Source: DASXRA01 sp036558905 (GTDB taxonomy: Bacteria; Actinomycetota; Actinomycetes; Mycobacteriales; Jatrophihabitantaceae). From it: a stretch of DNA of 42,058 bases. The notes under the pieces were generated by a model. The model was given only the letters and a program-made list of their open reading frames with translations, ran no database searches and had not been told where the DNA came from. The stretch spans positions 1 to 42,058 of the forward strand of contig DATBER010000004.1 in NCBI GenBank assembly GCA_036558905.1, read 5' to 3'. Made by a program: the position numbers and the translations under genes. Shown here piece by piece: positions 17,907 through 25,299 of this stretch (positions are counted from its first letter, which is position 1; the number at the start of each line of letters is the position of its first letter).

Positions 17907-18680
17907 CTACAGCACGGCCATGCCCTCGGTCGGCGACGACGCCTGGGCGTGGTGACGCTTGGGGATGCGGCCGGCCCGGTGCGCCAGCCGGCCGGCGTTG
18001 ACAGCGGCGGCCATCGCGGCCGCCATGGTCGCCGGCTGCTGGGCCCGGGTGACCGAGGTCGCGAGCAGGACGCCGTCGCAGCCGAGCTCCATGGCCAGCG
18101 CGGCGTCCGAGGCGGTGCCGACTCCGGCGTCGAGGATCACCGGCACGCGCGCCTCGGCGACGATCAGCTCGATGTTGTGCGGGTTGCAGATGCCCAGGCC
18201 CGTGCCGATCGGCGAGCCCAACGGCATGACCGCGGCGCAGCCGGCCTGCTGCAGCCGCCGCGCCAGCACCGGGTCGTCGTTCGTGTAGGGCAGCACCGTG
18301 AACCCTTGCGCGACCAGGGTTTCCGCCGCGTCGAGCAGCTCGACGCCGTCCGGCAGCAGGGTGTGCTCGTCGGCGACCACCTCGAGCTTGATCCAGTCGG
18401 TCTCCAACGCCTCGCGGGCCAGCTGCGCGGTGCGCACCGCCTCCTGCGCGGTACGGCAGCCGGCCGTGTTGGGCAGCAGACGCACCCCGCGCCGGCCCAG
18501 CACGTCGAGGATCGAGCCGGTCGTGCCGGGGGAGACGCGCCGCATGGCGACCGTGCACATCGCCGTGCCCGACGCGGCCACCACCTCGTCGACGACCTGC
18601 ATGCTCGGCGCCCCGCCGGTGCCCATGATCAGCCGCGAGCTCAGCTCGACGTCGGCGACAACGAACGGATCATCAGCCAT
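17907..18680 (-). CDS. thiG: Thiazole synthase ThiG
   Basis: ThiG is a TIM-barrel enzyme that builds the thiazole phosphate of thiamine from 1-deoxyxylulose 5-phosphate, dehydroglycine and the ThiS thiocarboxylate. The 257-residue product has the Schiff-base Lys98 (DWIKLEV), the glycine-rich SRLIMGTGG near the N-terminus, PLGSPIGTGLGI and VILDAGVGTASDAA. It starts at ATG 18680 with a strong AAGGAGG upstream, just 2 nt after the thiS stop. The gene belongs to thiO-thiS-thiG; dehydroglycine supply by ThiO fits an aerobe. Beyond the stop comes a second TPP riboswitch and cytX on the same strand. Confidence 0.97.
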   Translation of the reverse strand: MADDPFVVADVELSSRLIMGTGGAPSMQVVDEVVAASGTAMCTVAMRRVSPGTTGSILDVLGRRGVRLLPNTAGCRTAQEAVRTAQLAREALETDWIKLEVVADEHTLLPDGVELLDAAETLVAQGFTVLPYTNDDPVLARRLQQAGCAAVMPLGSPIGTGLGICNPHNIELIVAEARVPVILDAGVGTASDAALAMELGCDGVLLATSVTRAQQPATMAAAMAAAVNAGRLAHRAGRIPKRHHAQASSPTEGMAVL

Positions 18681-18682
18681 GG

Positions 18683-18883
18683 TCAGCCTCCTTGGACGGC
18701 GGTGAGCAGCTCGACGTCCTGCCCGTCGGTGAGCGCGAAGTCGGCCCACCCGGCGCGCGGCACCACCTCGCCGTCGACGGCGGCGGCGACCCCCCGGGTG
18801 CTGGCCAGCTCGGCGTCGAGCAGCTGGGCGAGCGTCGACCCGTCGGTCAGCTCGCGGGCCGCGCCGTTGATCGTGAGCTTCAT
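18683..18883 (-). CDS. thiS: Sulfur carrier protein ThiS
   Basis: A 66-residue ubiquitin-fold sulfur carrier. It starts MKLTINGAARELTDGSTLAQ and ends in the required Gly-Gly (AVQGG), which is adenylated and converted to the thiocarboxylate used by ThiG. The ATG at 18883 overlaps the thiO stop by four bases (ATGA, 18880-18883), and thiG starts 2 nt after its stop. The adenylating/sulfurtransfer partner (ThiF or MoeB type) is not in this window. Confidence 0.95.
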   Translation of the reverse strand: MKLTINGAARELTDGSTLAQLLDAELASTRGVAAAVDGEVVPRAGWADFALTDGQDVELLTAVQGG

Positions 18884-20016
18884 GGACGGGCTCCCTCGGT
18901 GGCGAATCGGGACGGGGTGAACGGCAGCAGCCCCTCGGGCAGTGCGCCGCCGGCCAGCAGTTCGGCGACCCCGTCGGCGGTGACCGGGGCCAGCAGGATG
19001 CCGTTGCGGTAGTGGCCGGTGGCGACGATCAACCCGTCGATCGTGGTCGGCCCGATCAGCGGCGCGTTGTCGGGCGAGCCGGGCCGCAGGCTGGTGCTGA
19101 CCTCGTCGAAGATCGCCTCGCCCAGCACCGGCACCAGCGCCTGGGCGTCGCGTAGCAGCTCGTAGATCGCGCCGGCCCGCGGTGTGACGTCGAAGCCGGC
19201 GTCCTCGCTGGACGCCCCGACGACGATCTCGCCGCTGGCCCGAGGAATCAGGTACACAGGCGAGCCGCGCACCACGCCGCGGACCACCCGCTGCAGCGGC
19301 GCACCGTCGGGCAGGTGCAGCCGCAGGGTCTGGCCCTTGACGGGGTGCACCGGGACGGCCTCGGCCGGCACGCCGACGATCTGGCCCGACCAGGCGCCGG
19401 CGGCCACCACGACGGTGTCCGCGTCGAGCTCCTCGCCCGGGCCGAGCGTGACGCCCCGGACGCGGTCGCCCTCGACCCGTACCGACCTGACGTGGTGGCG
19501 AACCACGTGCCCGCCGGCCCGCTCGATCGCGGTGAGCAGCGCGTCGCGCAGCCGCCGGGTGTCGACCTGGCCGTCGTCGGCGGCGTGCAGGCCGCCGGGC
19601 AGCCCGCTGGCCAGCGCCGGTTCGAGCTGGCGCAGCTCCCGCCCGGTGAGCAGCTCGGTGGTCAGTCCGAGCGTGCGGCCGAACTCCTGCAGGTCGCGCA
19701 GACCGGCCAGATCGGCCGTGTCCCAGGCCGAGACGATCGTGCCGTCGCGCCGGTAGCCCACGGTCGCGCCGGCGGCGTCCTCCAGCTCGGCGACGAAGTC
19801 GGGGTAGCGGCGCGCGGACTCCAGCCCGAGCATCAGCAGCGGCTGCTCGCCGTAGTGCAGCTCGGTGGCCGGGGTGAGCATGCCGGCCGCGGTCCAGGTC
19901 GCCGCGGTTCCGGGGCTCGGGTCGACGACGGTGACCCGCACCCCGCGCTGAGCGCTGCGCCAGGCGATGCCGAGGCCGATGACGCCACCGCCGGCGATGA
20001 TCACGTCGCTTGACAT
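18880..20016 (-). CDS. thiO: Glycine oxidase ThiO
   Basis: A 378-residue FAD-dependent amine oxidase that turns glycine into dehydroglycine for thiazole formation. The N-terminal Rossmann motif is VIIAGGGVIGLGIAWRSA. Further DAO-family features are VHPVKGQTLRL, YLIPRASGEIVVGASSED and the C-terminal ATGHYRNGILLAP. I start at ATG 20016 (MSSDVIIAGG) with GAAGGGG 5-6 nt upstream. It is the first gene of the thiO-thiS-thiG set and is preceded by a TPP riboswitch. The GCCCC just after the aptamer could pair with the GGGGC of this Shine-Dalgarno, a plausible expression platform. Confidence 0.95.
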   Translation of the reverse strand: MSSDVIIAGGGVIGLGIAWRSAQRGVRVTVVDPSPGTAATWTAAGMLTPATELHYGEQPLLMLGLESARRYPDFVAELEDAAGATVGYRRDGTIVSAWDTADLAGLRDLQEFGRTLGLTTELLTGRELRQLEPALASGLPGGLHAADDGQVDTRRLRDALLTAIERAGGHVVRHHVRSVRVEGDRVRGVTLGPGEELDADTVVVAAGAWSGQIVGVPAEAVPVHPVKGQTLRLHLPDGAPLQRVVRGVVRGSPVYLIPRASGEIVVGASSEDAGFDVTPRAGAIYELLRDAQALVPVLGEAIFDEVSTSLRPGSPDNAPLIGPTTIDGLIVATGHYRNGILLAPVTADGVAELLAGGALPEGLLPFTPSRFATEGARP

Positions 20017-20049
20017 ACAGCCCCTTCCGACACCGAACAGGGCTGGGGC

Positions 20050-20146
20050 CGTGACTCCCTTCGCCGGCATTACCCGGATCAGGTCGAACGGTCGGCGGCT
20101 CCCAGCCAGCCCTCTCAGCCCGGTCCACCGGGCTCCCGTGCACCAC
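20050..20146 (-). promoter_or_regulatory. TPP riboswitch (THI element) of thiO-thiS-thiG
   Basis: On the minus strand the leader reads GGGCTGAGAGGG, then ACCTGATCCGGGTAATGCCG followed by GCGAAGGGAG, the canonical TPP aptamer core. The P1 ends are at about 20051-20059 and 20138-20146. The aptamer ends about 34 nt before the thiO start. It shares the divergent gap with the metallo-hydrolase gene, whose own promoter box is at 20175-20180. Confidence 0.95.
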
Positions 20147-20174
20147 CGACCATACGCCAACCTGACCTGGTCGG

Positions 20175-20180
20175 TACCGT
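20175..20180 (+). promoter_or_regulatory. -10 box of a leaderless transcript (metallo-hydrolase)
   Basis: TACCGT lies 8 nt before the GTG at 20189, and no Shine-Dalgarno is present. Confidence 0.55.
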
Positions 20181-20188
20181 CGCCAGTC

Positions 20189-20794
20189 GTGCTAATCACG
20201 AAGTTCGGGCATGCGTGCGTCCGCCTCGAGTCCGAGGGGTGCGTGCTGGTGATCGATCCGGGCATCTGGAGCGAGTCGGCCGCGCTGGACGGCGCCGACG
20301 CCGTGCTGCTCACCCACGAGCATGTCGACCACGTCGACGGGTCGCGGCTGGCCGGGCTGGACGTGCCGGTGTTCGCGCCGGACGGGGCCGACCTGGCCGG
20401 ACTGGAGGACGAGCGGGTCACCCGGGTGCGCCCCGGCGACGGGTTCACGGCGGCCGGCCGGCCGGTGCGGGCCGTCGGCGGCCGGCACGCGTTCATCGTC
20501 GACGGCTCGCCCGACTGCGCCAACCTCGGCTACCTCGTCGACGGCGAGGTCTACCACCCGGGCGACGCGCTGCACCTGCCGGACGAGCCGGTCGCGACCC
20601 TGTTCGTGCCGATGCAGGGGTCGTGGCTGAAGACCTGCGAGGCGATCGACTTCGTCAACGCGATCGGTCCGGCGCGGGCGTTCGGCATCCACGACGGCCA
20701 GCTCAACGAGCGCGGGCTCGACTCGATCAGCGGCTGGCTGGCCGAGGAGACGACGGCCGAGTTCCGCTACCTGGCGCCGGGCGAGTCAGCCTGA
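20189..20794 (+). CDS. MBL-fold metallo-hydrolase (UlaG-like)
   Basis: A 201-residue metallo-beta-lactamase-fold protein. It opens with ITKFGHACVRLE and VLVIDPGIW, typical of the UlaG/YcjG-like group, and has the metal motif LTHEHVDHVD (His43, His45, Asp47, His48). Further metal ligands are likely in GGRHAFI and YHPGDALH. The substrate is unknown. The GTG at 20189 is chosen because homology begins there and a TACCGT box lies 8 nt upstream, giving a leaderless mRNA. It stands between the thiO riboswitch and thiE; whether it takes part in thiamine metabolism cannot be told. Confidence 0.85.
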   Translation: MLITKFGHACVRLESEGCVLVIDPGIWSESAALDGADAVLLTHEHVDHVDGSRLAGLDVPVFAPDGADLAGLEDERVTRVRPGDGFTAAGRPVRAVGGRHAFIVDGSPDCANLGYLVDGEVYHPGDALHLPDEPVATLFVPMQGSWLKTCEAIDFVNAIGPARAFGIHDGQLNERGLDSISGWLAEETTAEFRYLAPGESA

Positions 20795-20808
20795 CGGCGC
20801 GCGCTCGG

Positions 20809-20814
20809 TACCGT
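20809..20814 (+). promoter_or_regulatory. -10 box of a leaderless transcript (thiE)
   Basis: TACCGT lies 7 nt before the thiE GTG at 20822. The 13-nt context CTCGGTACCGTCG nearly repeats that of the preceding gene. Confidence 0.6.
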
Positions 20815-20821
20815 CGCTGTC

Positions 20822-21496
20822 GTGATCGACCCCCGTCCGGCCCTGGCCGACGCCCGGCTCTACCTGTGCACCGACTCCCGCGCCCGGCAGGGCGACCTGG
20901 CCGAGTTCCTCGACGCCGTGCTCGGCGCCGGGGTGGACATCGTCCAGCTGCGCGAGAAGGGGCTGGAGGCCCGGGACGAGCTGCGCCTGCTCGAGACGTT
21001 CGCGACCGCGGCCGAGCGGCACGGCAAGCTGTTCGCCGTCAACGACCGGGCTGACGTCGCCCTGGCCGCCGGCGCGCCGATGCTGCACCTGGGCCAGGAC
21101 GACCTGCCCGTCGAGATCGCCCGCCGCATCATCGGCGACACCCCGATCATCGGCCGCTCGACGCACGACCCGGTGCAGGCCGGCGCCGCCGACAAGGAGC
21201 CCGGCGTCGACTACTTCTGCGCCGGGCCGACCTGGACCACGCCGACCAAGCCGGGCCGTCCGGCGGCCGGGCTGTCGCTGATCGAGCACGCTGCCCGGAT
21301 CGCCACCCGGCCGTGGTTCGGCATCGGCGGCATCGAGTCGCCCGAGCGTCTCGACGAGGTCATCGCGCGGGGGGCCCGGCGGGTGGTCGTCGTCCGGGCG
21401 ATCACCGAGGCCGACGATCCGGCGGCCGCCGCCTGGGCGATCGCCGAGCGGCTACGGCAGGTCGCGGATGCGCCAGAAGTGGCCGACCGGGCCTAG
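20822..21496 (+). CDS. thiE: Thiamine-phosphate synthase ThiE
   Basis: ThiE couples HMP pyrophosphate with thiazole phosphate to make thiamine phosphate. The 224-residue TIM barrel has VDIVQLREKGLE (phosphate and pyrimidine site), FAVNDRADVALA, LHLGQDDLP, the flexible-loop motif GPTWTTPTKPG and FGIGGI. The GTG start at 20822 directly follows a leaderless-type promoter, so thiE appears to be transcribed on its own, without a TPP riboswitch. The C-terminal residues after LRQVADA form an extension that runs 45 bp into the convergent thiD gene. Confidence 0.95.
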   Translation: MIDPRPALADARLYLCTDSRARQGDLAEFLDAVLGAGVDIVQLREKGLEARDELRLLETFATAAERHGKLFAVNDRADVALAAGAPMLHLGQDDLPVEIARRIIGDTPIIGRSTHDPVQAGAADKEPGVDYFCAGPTWTTPTKPGRPAAGLSLIEHAARIATRPWFGIGGIESPERLDEVIARGARRVVVVRAITEADDPAAAAWAIAERLRQVADAPEVADRA

Positions 21497-22249
21497 GCCG
21501 GCGCCCAGCGGGAAGGAATGCTCGACCGCTCCGCTGATGAACCGCTTGCCGAACCGCACCGCCTCCTCGACGTCCAGCCCGCGGGCCAGGCCCGAGCAGA
21601 TCGCTGCGGCCAGCGTGTCGCCCGAGCCGTGCGTGTGCTGGGTGTCGAAGCGGGGCGCGGCCAGCTCGACGAACGACGTCCCGTCGTAGAGCAGGTCCAC
21701 CGCGTCGCCGCTGGGCAGGTGCCCTCCCTTGATCAGCACCCACTGCGCACCGAGGTCGCGCATCGCCATCGCGGCATCGCGCTGACCGGCCGGGTCGCGC
21801 ACCTCGACCCCGGTCAGCAGCTTGGCCTCGCCCAGATTGGGGGTGACGACGGTGGCCAGCGGGATGATCCGCTCGCGCAGGGCCTGCAGGGCGTCCGGGC
21901 GCAGCAGCGGGTCGCCGTGCTGCGAAGCGGCCACCGGGTCGACCACGAACGGCGTGATGGCCAGTCGCTCGACGGTCTCCGCGACGGTCTCGATGATCGC
22001 AGCGGAAGCGAGCATGCCGGTCTTGGCCGCGCCGACGCCGATGTCGGTGGTGACGGCCTCGATCTGCTCGGCCACCGCGTTGGGCGGCAACTCGTAGAAG
22101 CCGCTGACGCCCAGCGAGTTCTGCACGGTCACCGCGGTGATCGCCGACATGCCGTGCACCCGGCAGGCCAGGAACGTCTTGAGATCGGCCTGGATGCCGG
22201 CGCCCCCACCGGAGTCCGAGCCGGCAATGGTCAACGCTGTGGGAATCAT
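21452..22249 (-). CDS. thiD: Bifunctional hydroxymethylpyrimidine kinase/phosphomethylpyrimidine kinase ThiD
   Basis: ThiD phosphorylates HMP and then HMP phosphate to the pyrophosphate used by ThiE. The 265-residue ribokinase-fold protein starts MIPTALTIAGSDSGGGAGIQ, with KTFLACRVHGMSAITAVTVQ, DPVAASQHGDPLL and the C-terminal active-site motif THGSGDTLAAAI. I start at ATG 22249, where homology begins. Only 21 bp separate it from the divergent tenA start. The 3' end overlaps thiE by 45 bp. Because the true HMP kinase is here, the PfkB kinase at 14526-15443 need not supply that activity. Confidence 0.95.
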   Translation of the reverse strand: MIPTALTIAGSDSGGGAGIQADLKTFLACRVHGMSAITAVTVQNSLGVSGFYELPPNAVAEQIEAVTTDIGVGAAKTGMLASAAIIETVAETVERLAITPFVVDPVAASQHGDPLLRPDALQALRERIIPLATVVTPNLGEAKLLTGVEVRDPAGQRDAAMAMRDLGAQWVLIKGGHLPSGDAVDLLYDGTSFVELAAPRFDTQHTHGSGDTLAAAICSGLARGLDVEEAVRFGKRFISGAVEHSFPLGAGLGPVGHFWRIRDLP

Positions 22250-22270
22250 CGGGATGGAATCATCGCAGGC

Positions 22271-22930
22271 GTGACACGCGACGGGTGGACCGGACAGTTG
22301 TGGGACGAGGCAGCCGGCACGTACGCGGCGATTCTCGAGCATCCGTTCCTGGCCGGGCTGACCGACGGCAGCCTCGACCCGGACGCGTTCGCGCACTACG
22401 TCGCCCAGGACGCCCACTACCTCAACGACTTCGCCCGGGCGTTGGCCGTCGTCGGCAGCAAGGCGCCGACGCACGCCGGCGTGGCGATGTTCGCCCGGCA
22501 CGCGGCGGGCACCGTCGAGGTCGAGCTGGCGTTGCACGAGTCGCTGCTGCCGTCGCTGGGGATCTCCGCCGACGTCCCGGTGACGCCGACGACGCGGGCC
22601 TACACGAGCTACCTGCTGGCCACCGCATACGGCGGCACATTCGCCGAGGGAGTGGCCGCCGTGCTGCCCTGCTACTGGATCTACGCCGAGGTGGGCGCCG
22701 AACTGGTCAAGCGCGGATCGCCCGACGCGCGGTATCAGCGCTGGATCGACACGTACGCCGACGAGGACTACCGGGCGATCGTGGCCGAGGCGCTCGCGCT
22801 GACCGACGAGATCGGCTCGACGCTGAGCCCGGCCGACGAGACCCGCGCCCGGCGGCATTTCGCCACCACTGCCCGGTACGAGTGGATGTTCTGGGACGCC
22901 GCCTGGCGCCGCGAGGTGTGGCCTATCTGA
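22271..22930 (+). CDS. tenA: TenA family thiaminase II / aminopyrimidine aminohydrolase
   Basis: TenA hydrolyses aminopyrimidine breakdown products of thiamine to HMP for salvage. The 219-residue helical product has the family elements FLAGLTDGSLDPDAFAHYVA, QDAHYLNDFARAL and AVLPCYWIYAEVG, where the Cys is the class-defining catalytic residue. The C-terminal MFWDAAWRREVW holds the conserved Glu. The GTG at 22271 is chosen from homology; AATCAT at 22258-22263, 7 nt upstream, may be a leaderless -10 box. It is divergent from thiD with a 21-bp gap, and a hairpin follows before the MFS gene. Confidence 0.93.
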   Translation: MTRDGWTGQLWDEAAGTYAAILEHPFLAGLTDGSLDPDAFAHYVAQDAHYLNDFARALAVVGSKAPTHAGVAMFARHAAGTVEVELALHESLLPSLGISADVPVTPTTRAYTSYLLATAYGGTFAEGVAAVLPCYWIYAEVGAELVKRGSPDARYQRWIDTYADEDYRAIVAEALALTDEIGSTLSPADETRARRHFATTARYEWMFWDAAWRREVWPI

Positions 22931-22961
22931 CGCCGGGTATCAGCCCACCGGCCCACCACTC

Positions 22962-22989
22962 CTTCCCCCGTAACTGTCCAAGGGGGAAG
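22962..22989 (+). promoter_or_regulatory. Hairpin that encloses the Shine-Dalgarno of the MFS exporter gene
   Basis: CTTCCCCC at 22962-22969 pairs perfectly with GGGGGAAG at 22982-22989 across a 12-nt loop. The right arm is the ribosome-binding site, ending 2 nt before the ATG at 22992. It may act as a tenA terminator, as a switch controlling MFS translation, or both. Confidence 0.65.
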
Positions 22990-22991
22990 AC

Positions 22992-24437
22992 ATGTCGTTT
23001 CCGCAGACGGCGCAGCGCCGGACCCTCGCGGTCGCCTGCGTCGCCACCGCGATGCTCATGCTGGACATCGCGGTCATCAACACCGCGATCCCGAAGATCG
23101 CGACGGACCTGCACGCCGGGCTGTCCGGTGTCCAGTGGGTCATCGACGCGTACACGCTGACCCTGGCCGCCGCCGTGCTGACCGCCGGTTCGCTGGCCGA
23201 CCGGTTCGGCCGCAAGCGCAGCTTCATCGCCGGCCTGACGCTGTTCACCGCCTCGTCGCTGGCGTGTGGGCTGGCCGGCAGCATCCTGGCCCTGGACGTC
23301 GCCCGGGCCGTGCAGGGCGTCGGCGCCGCGATCATGTTCGCGACGGCGCTGGCCCTGATCGGCGACGCGTTCCCGTCGGCCAAGGAGCGGGCCGGTGCGC
23401 TCGCCGTCTACGGCGCGACCATTGGCGCCTCGTTCGCGATCGGCCCGCTCGTCGGCGGCGCGCTGACCAGCTGGCTGAACTGGCCGTCGATCTTCTTCGT
23501 CAACCTGCCCATCGGTATCGCCTGCATCGTCGCCGCGATCAAGGTGCCCGAAGCCCGGGATCCCTTTGCCCGCAAGCCCGATCTGGTCGGCCAGGCGCTG
23601 CTCGGCGCCGGGCTGTTCCTGCTGATCCTGGCGCTGCTGCGCGGCAACGAGGACGGCTGGACCAGCACCCGCATCGTCGCCGAGCTGAGCGTCGCCGGCG
23701 CCCTGCTGATCGCGTTCGTCGTAGCCGAGGCGATCGTCAAGACACCCATGCTGCCGTTGCGCATGTTCCGCAACCCGTCGTTCACGGGCGCCCAGCTGGC
23801 CGCGTTCGCGATCTCGTCGACGTTCTTCGCGGTGTTCATCTACATGACCCTGTACCTGCAGAACGTGCGGCACCTGTCGCCGGTCGAGGCCGGGCTCGTC
23901 TACCTGCCCGGCACGATGATCATGCTGTTCGTGTCGGCCGGCACGGCCAACCTGCACGGACGGGTGTCGGCCCGGTCGCTGATCGTCGGCGGCCTGCTGC
24001 TCGTGGCCGCCGGCATGAGCCTGATCGTCCTGGTCACGCCGACATCGTCGTGGGCGCTGATCCTGCCCGGCGAGATCGTCGCCCTGATCGGCACCGGAAT
24101 GTTCAACCCGGCGCTGAGCGAGGTCGTGCTGCGCGAGGCGGGCGTCGGGCAGAGCGGGCTGGCCGCCGGCGTCAACGACACGTTTCGGCAGGCCGGCATC
24201 GCGGTCGGGGTGGCCGCGCTCGGCGCGCTCATCCCGGCCAAGGCGGCGCTGGGCACCGGCTCGGCGTCCTCGTACGTCGACGGTCTGCACAACGCGCTGC
24301 TGGTCGGCGCCGGGTTCTGCGTAGTGGCCGCCGTCGCCTGCGTCGTGCTGATCAAGCGGCGTGTCGCGTCGAGCATCGACGACGAGCTGGACGAGCTGGT
24401 CGCCACCGATCGGCAGCTGGACTCCGTACCGCGGTAG
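22992..24437 (+). CDS. MFS transporter, DHA2 family (EmrB/QacA type drug exporter)
   Basis: A 481-residue multidrug-type antiporter with about fourteen transmembrane helices. The N-terminal half has LDIAVINTAIPKIATDL (motif D1), WVIDAYTLTLAA, GSLADRFGRKRSFI (motif A) and VQGVGAAIMFATALALI (motif B). Motif C follows as GASFAIGPLVGGALTSWLNW. The closing cytosolic tail is acidic (SIDDELDELVATD). Substrates of this family range from cationic drugs to antibiotics and cannot be predicted. GGGGGAAG lies upstream of the ATG but within a perfect hairpin, suggesting translational control. No regulator gene is adjacent. Confidence 0.92.
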   Translation: MSFPQTAQRRTLAVACVATAMLMLDIAVINTAIPKIATDLHAGLSGVQWVIDAYTLTLAAAVLTAGSLADRFGRKRSFIAGLTLFTASSLACGLAGSILALDVARAVQGVGAAIMFATALALIGDAFPSAKERAGALAVYGATIGASFAIGPLVGGALTSWLNWPSIFFVNLPIGIACIVAAIKVPEARDPFARKPDLVGQALLGAGLFLLILALLRGNEDGWTSTRIVAELSVAGALLIAFVVAEAIVKTPMLPLRMFRNPSFTGAQLAAFAISSTFFAVFIYMTLYLQNVRHLSPVEAGLVYLPGTMIMLFVSAGTANLHGRVSARSLIVGGLLLVAAGMSLIVLVTPTSSWALILPGEIVALIGTGMFNPALSEVVLREAGVGQSGLAAGVNDTFRQAGIAVGVAALGALIPAKAALGTGSASSYVDGLHNALLVGAGFCVVAAVACVVLIKRRVASSIDDELDELVATDRQLDSVPR

Positions 24438-24451
24438 GTCCGGCCACTCGG

Positions 24452-24457
24452 CATGAT
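24452..24457 (+). promoter_or_regulatory. -10 box of a leaderless transcript (VOC protein)
   Basis: CATGAT lies 6 nt before the GTG at 24464, and no Shine-Dalgarno is visible. Confidence 0.45.
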
Positions 24458-24463
24458 GGCCCG

Positions 24464-24868
24464 GTGCCTGATCGCATCGGTCTTCGCCACATCACGCTGT
24501 GCGCCGGCTCGTTCGAGACGAGCTTGGCCTTCTACGACGCCGCTCTGGGCGCACTCGGCCTGGTCAGGGTGCAGGAGTTCGGCGACGAGGAGGAGGACGA
24601 CGCCGAGCTCGAGGCGGCCGGCTACGGGCCGTCCGACCAGGCGCCGCAGTTCTGGCTGGTGAGCGGCGGCGAACCGACCCGGGGGAGTCACGCCGCCTTC
24701 GCCGCGAGTTCGCGGGCCGAGGTCGAGGCGTTCCACGCGGCCGCGCTGGCGGCGGGCGGCACCAGCCGGCAGGCCCCCCGGCGCTGGGAGATCTACCGGG
24801 CCGGCTACTTCGGCGCCGTCGTCGCCGACCCGGACGGCAATCTGGTCGAGGCCGCCCTCGACGAGTAG
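24464..24868 (+). CDS. VOC family protein (glyoxalase/bleomycin-resistance fold)
   Basis: A 134-residue vicinal-oxygen-chelate domain protein. It opens with GLRHITLCAGSFETSLAFYD and ends with GYFGAVVADPDGNLVEAAL, the usual paired beta-alpha-beta modules. The possible metal ligands are the His of LRHI and the Glu of NLVEA. Members include glyoxalase I, dioxygenases and antibiotic-binding proteins; the substrate here is unknown. A start at GTG 24464 places a CATGAT box 6 nt upstream. A long hairpin lies after the stop, between this gene and the convergent monooxygenase-fold gene. Confidence 0.85.
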   Translation: MPDRIGLRHITLCAGSFETSLAFYDAALGALGLVRVQEFGDEEEDDAELEAAGYGPSDQAPQFWLVSGGEPTRGSHAAFAASSRAEVEAFHAAALAAGGTSRQAPRRWEIYRAGYFGAVVADPDGNLVEAALDE

Positions 24869-24882
24869 CAGCTCGGCTGAGA

Positions 24883-24947
24883 ACCGCTTCCCCTCCACTC
24901 CGACCAGAAATCCACCCGAAATCTGGTCGGACGGGAGGGGAAGCGGT
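24883..24947. terminator. 26-bp near-perfect inverted repeat, bidirectional terminator
   Basis: Arms 24883-24908 and 24922-24947 pair with two mismatches around a 13-nt loop. The arms begin ACCGCTTCCCCTCC and end GGAGGGGAAGCGGT. It sits between convergent stop codons at 24868 and 24962. It lacks a U-tract, as expected in GC-rich actinobacteria. Its sequence is unrelated to the element at 54-126. Confidence 0.88.
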
Positions 24948-24961
24948 CAACTGCCGGCGGA

Positions 24962-25252
24962 TCAGTGGACGTCGGTGAAGTGCTCCACCTGCGGCGGGTG
25001 GACGAAGTACGGGCCGATCGCGCCGCGCCATTTGGCGAATCGCTCCGTCGCCCGGAAGTTGTTCTCGTGCGCGTCGACGCTGTCCCACTCGACGAGCAGG
25101 ACGCACCGGGACGGCGACTCGACGCCTCGGGTCATCCGCACCGAGCGGCAGCCCGCGGTGGTGGTGAGGACGTCGCGCACGCTGAGGTAGGCGGCGGCGA
25201 AGTCGTCCTCGTGACCGGGCCGGACATCGATGAGTGCCACTTCGAGAACCAT
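24962..25252 (-). CDS. Antibiotic biosynthesis monooxygenase (ABM) domain protein
   Basis: A 96-residue dimeric alpha/beta-barrel-type protein: MVLEVALIDVRPGHEDDFAA at the start, SVRMTRGVESPSRCVLLVEW in the middle, and FVHPPQVEHFTDVH at the end. The ABM fold covers quinol monooxygenases, heme-degrading enzymes and many uncharacterised detoxification proteins. The sequence shows no residues that settle the activity. The ATG at 25252 lies 7 nt after a CAGGCT box (25260-25265, minus strand), again a leaderless arrangement. Confidence 0.85.
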   Translation of the reverse strand: MVLEVALIDVRPGHEDDFAAAYLSVRDVLTTTAGCRSVRMTRGVESPSRCVLLVEWDSVDAHENNFRATERFAKWRGAIGPYFVHPPQVEHFTDVH

Positions 25253-25259
25253 GCCCGGC

Positions 25260-25265
25260 AGCCTG
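25260..25265 (-). promoter_or_regulatory. -10 box of a leaderless transcript (ABM-domain protein)
   Basis: On the minus strand CAGGCT lies 7 nt before the ATG at 25252. Confidence 0.4.
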
Positions 25266-25299
25266 CCAGACGGCGATTCGCGCCGACTACGCAACGTGA

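Noticed and set aside
23135..24463. N-terminal extension of the VOC protein through the MFS gene
   Set aside because: The extension is out of frame with the exporter and has no conserved sequence; VOC homology begins at the GTG at 24464.
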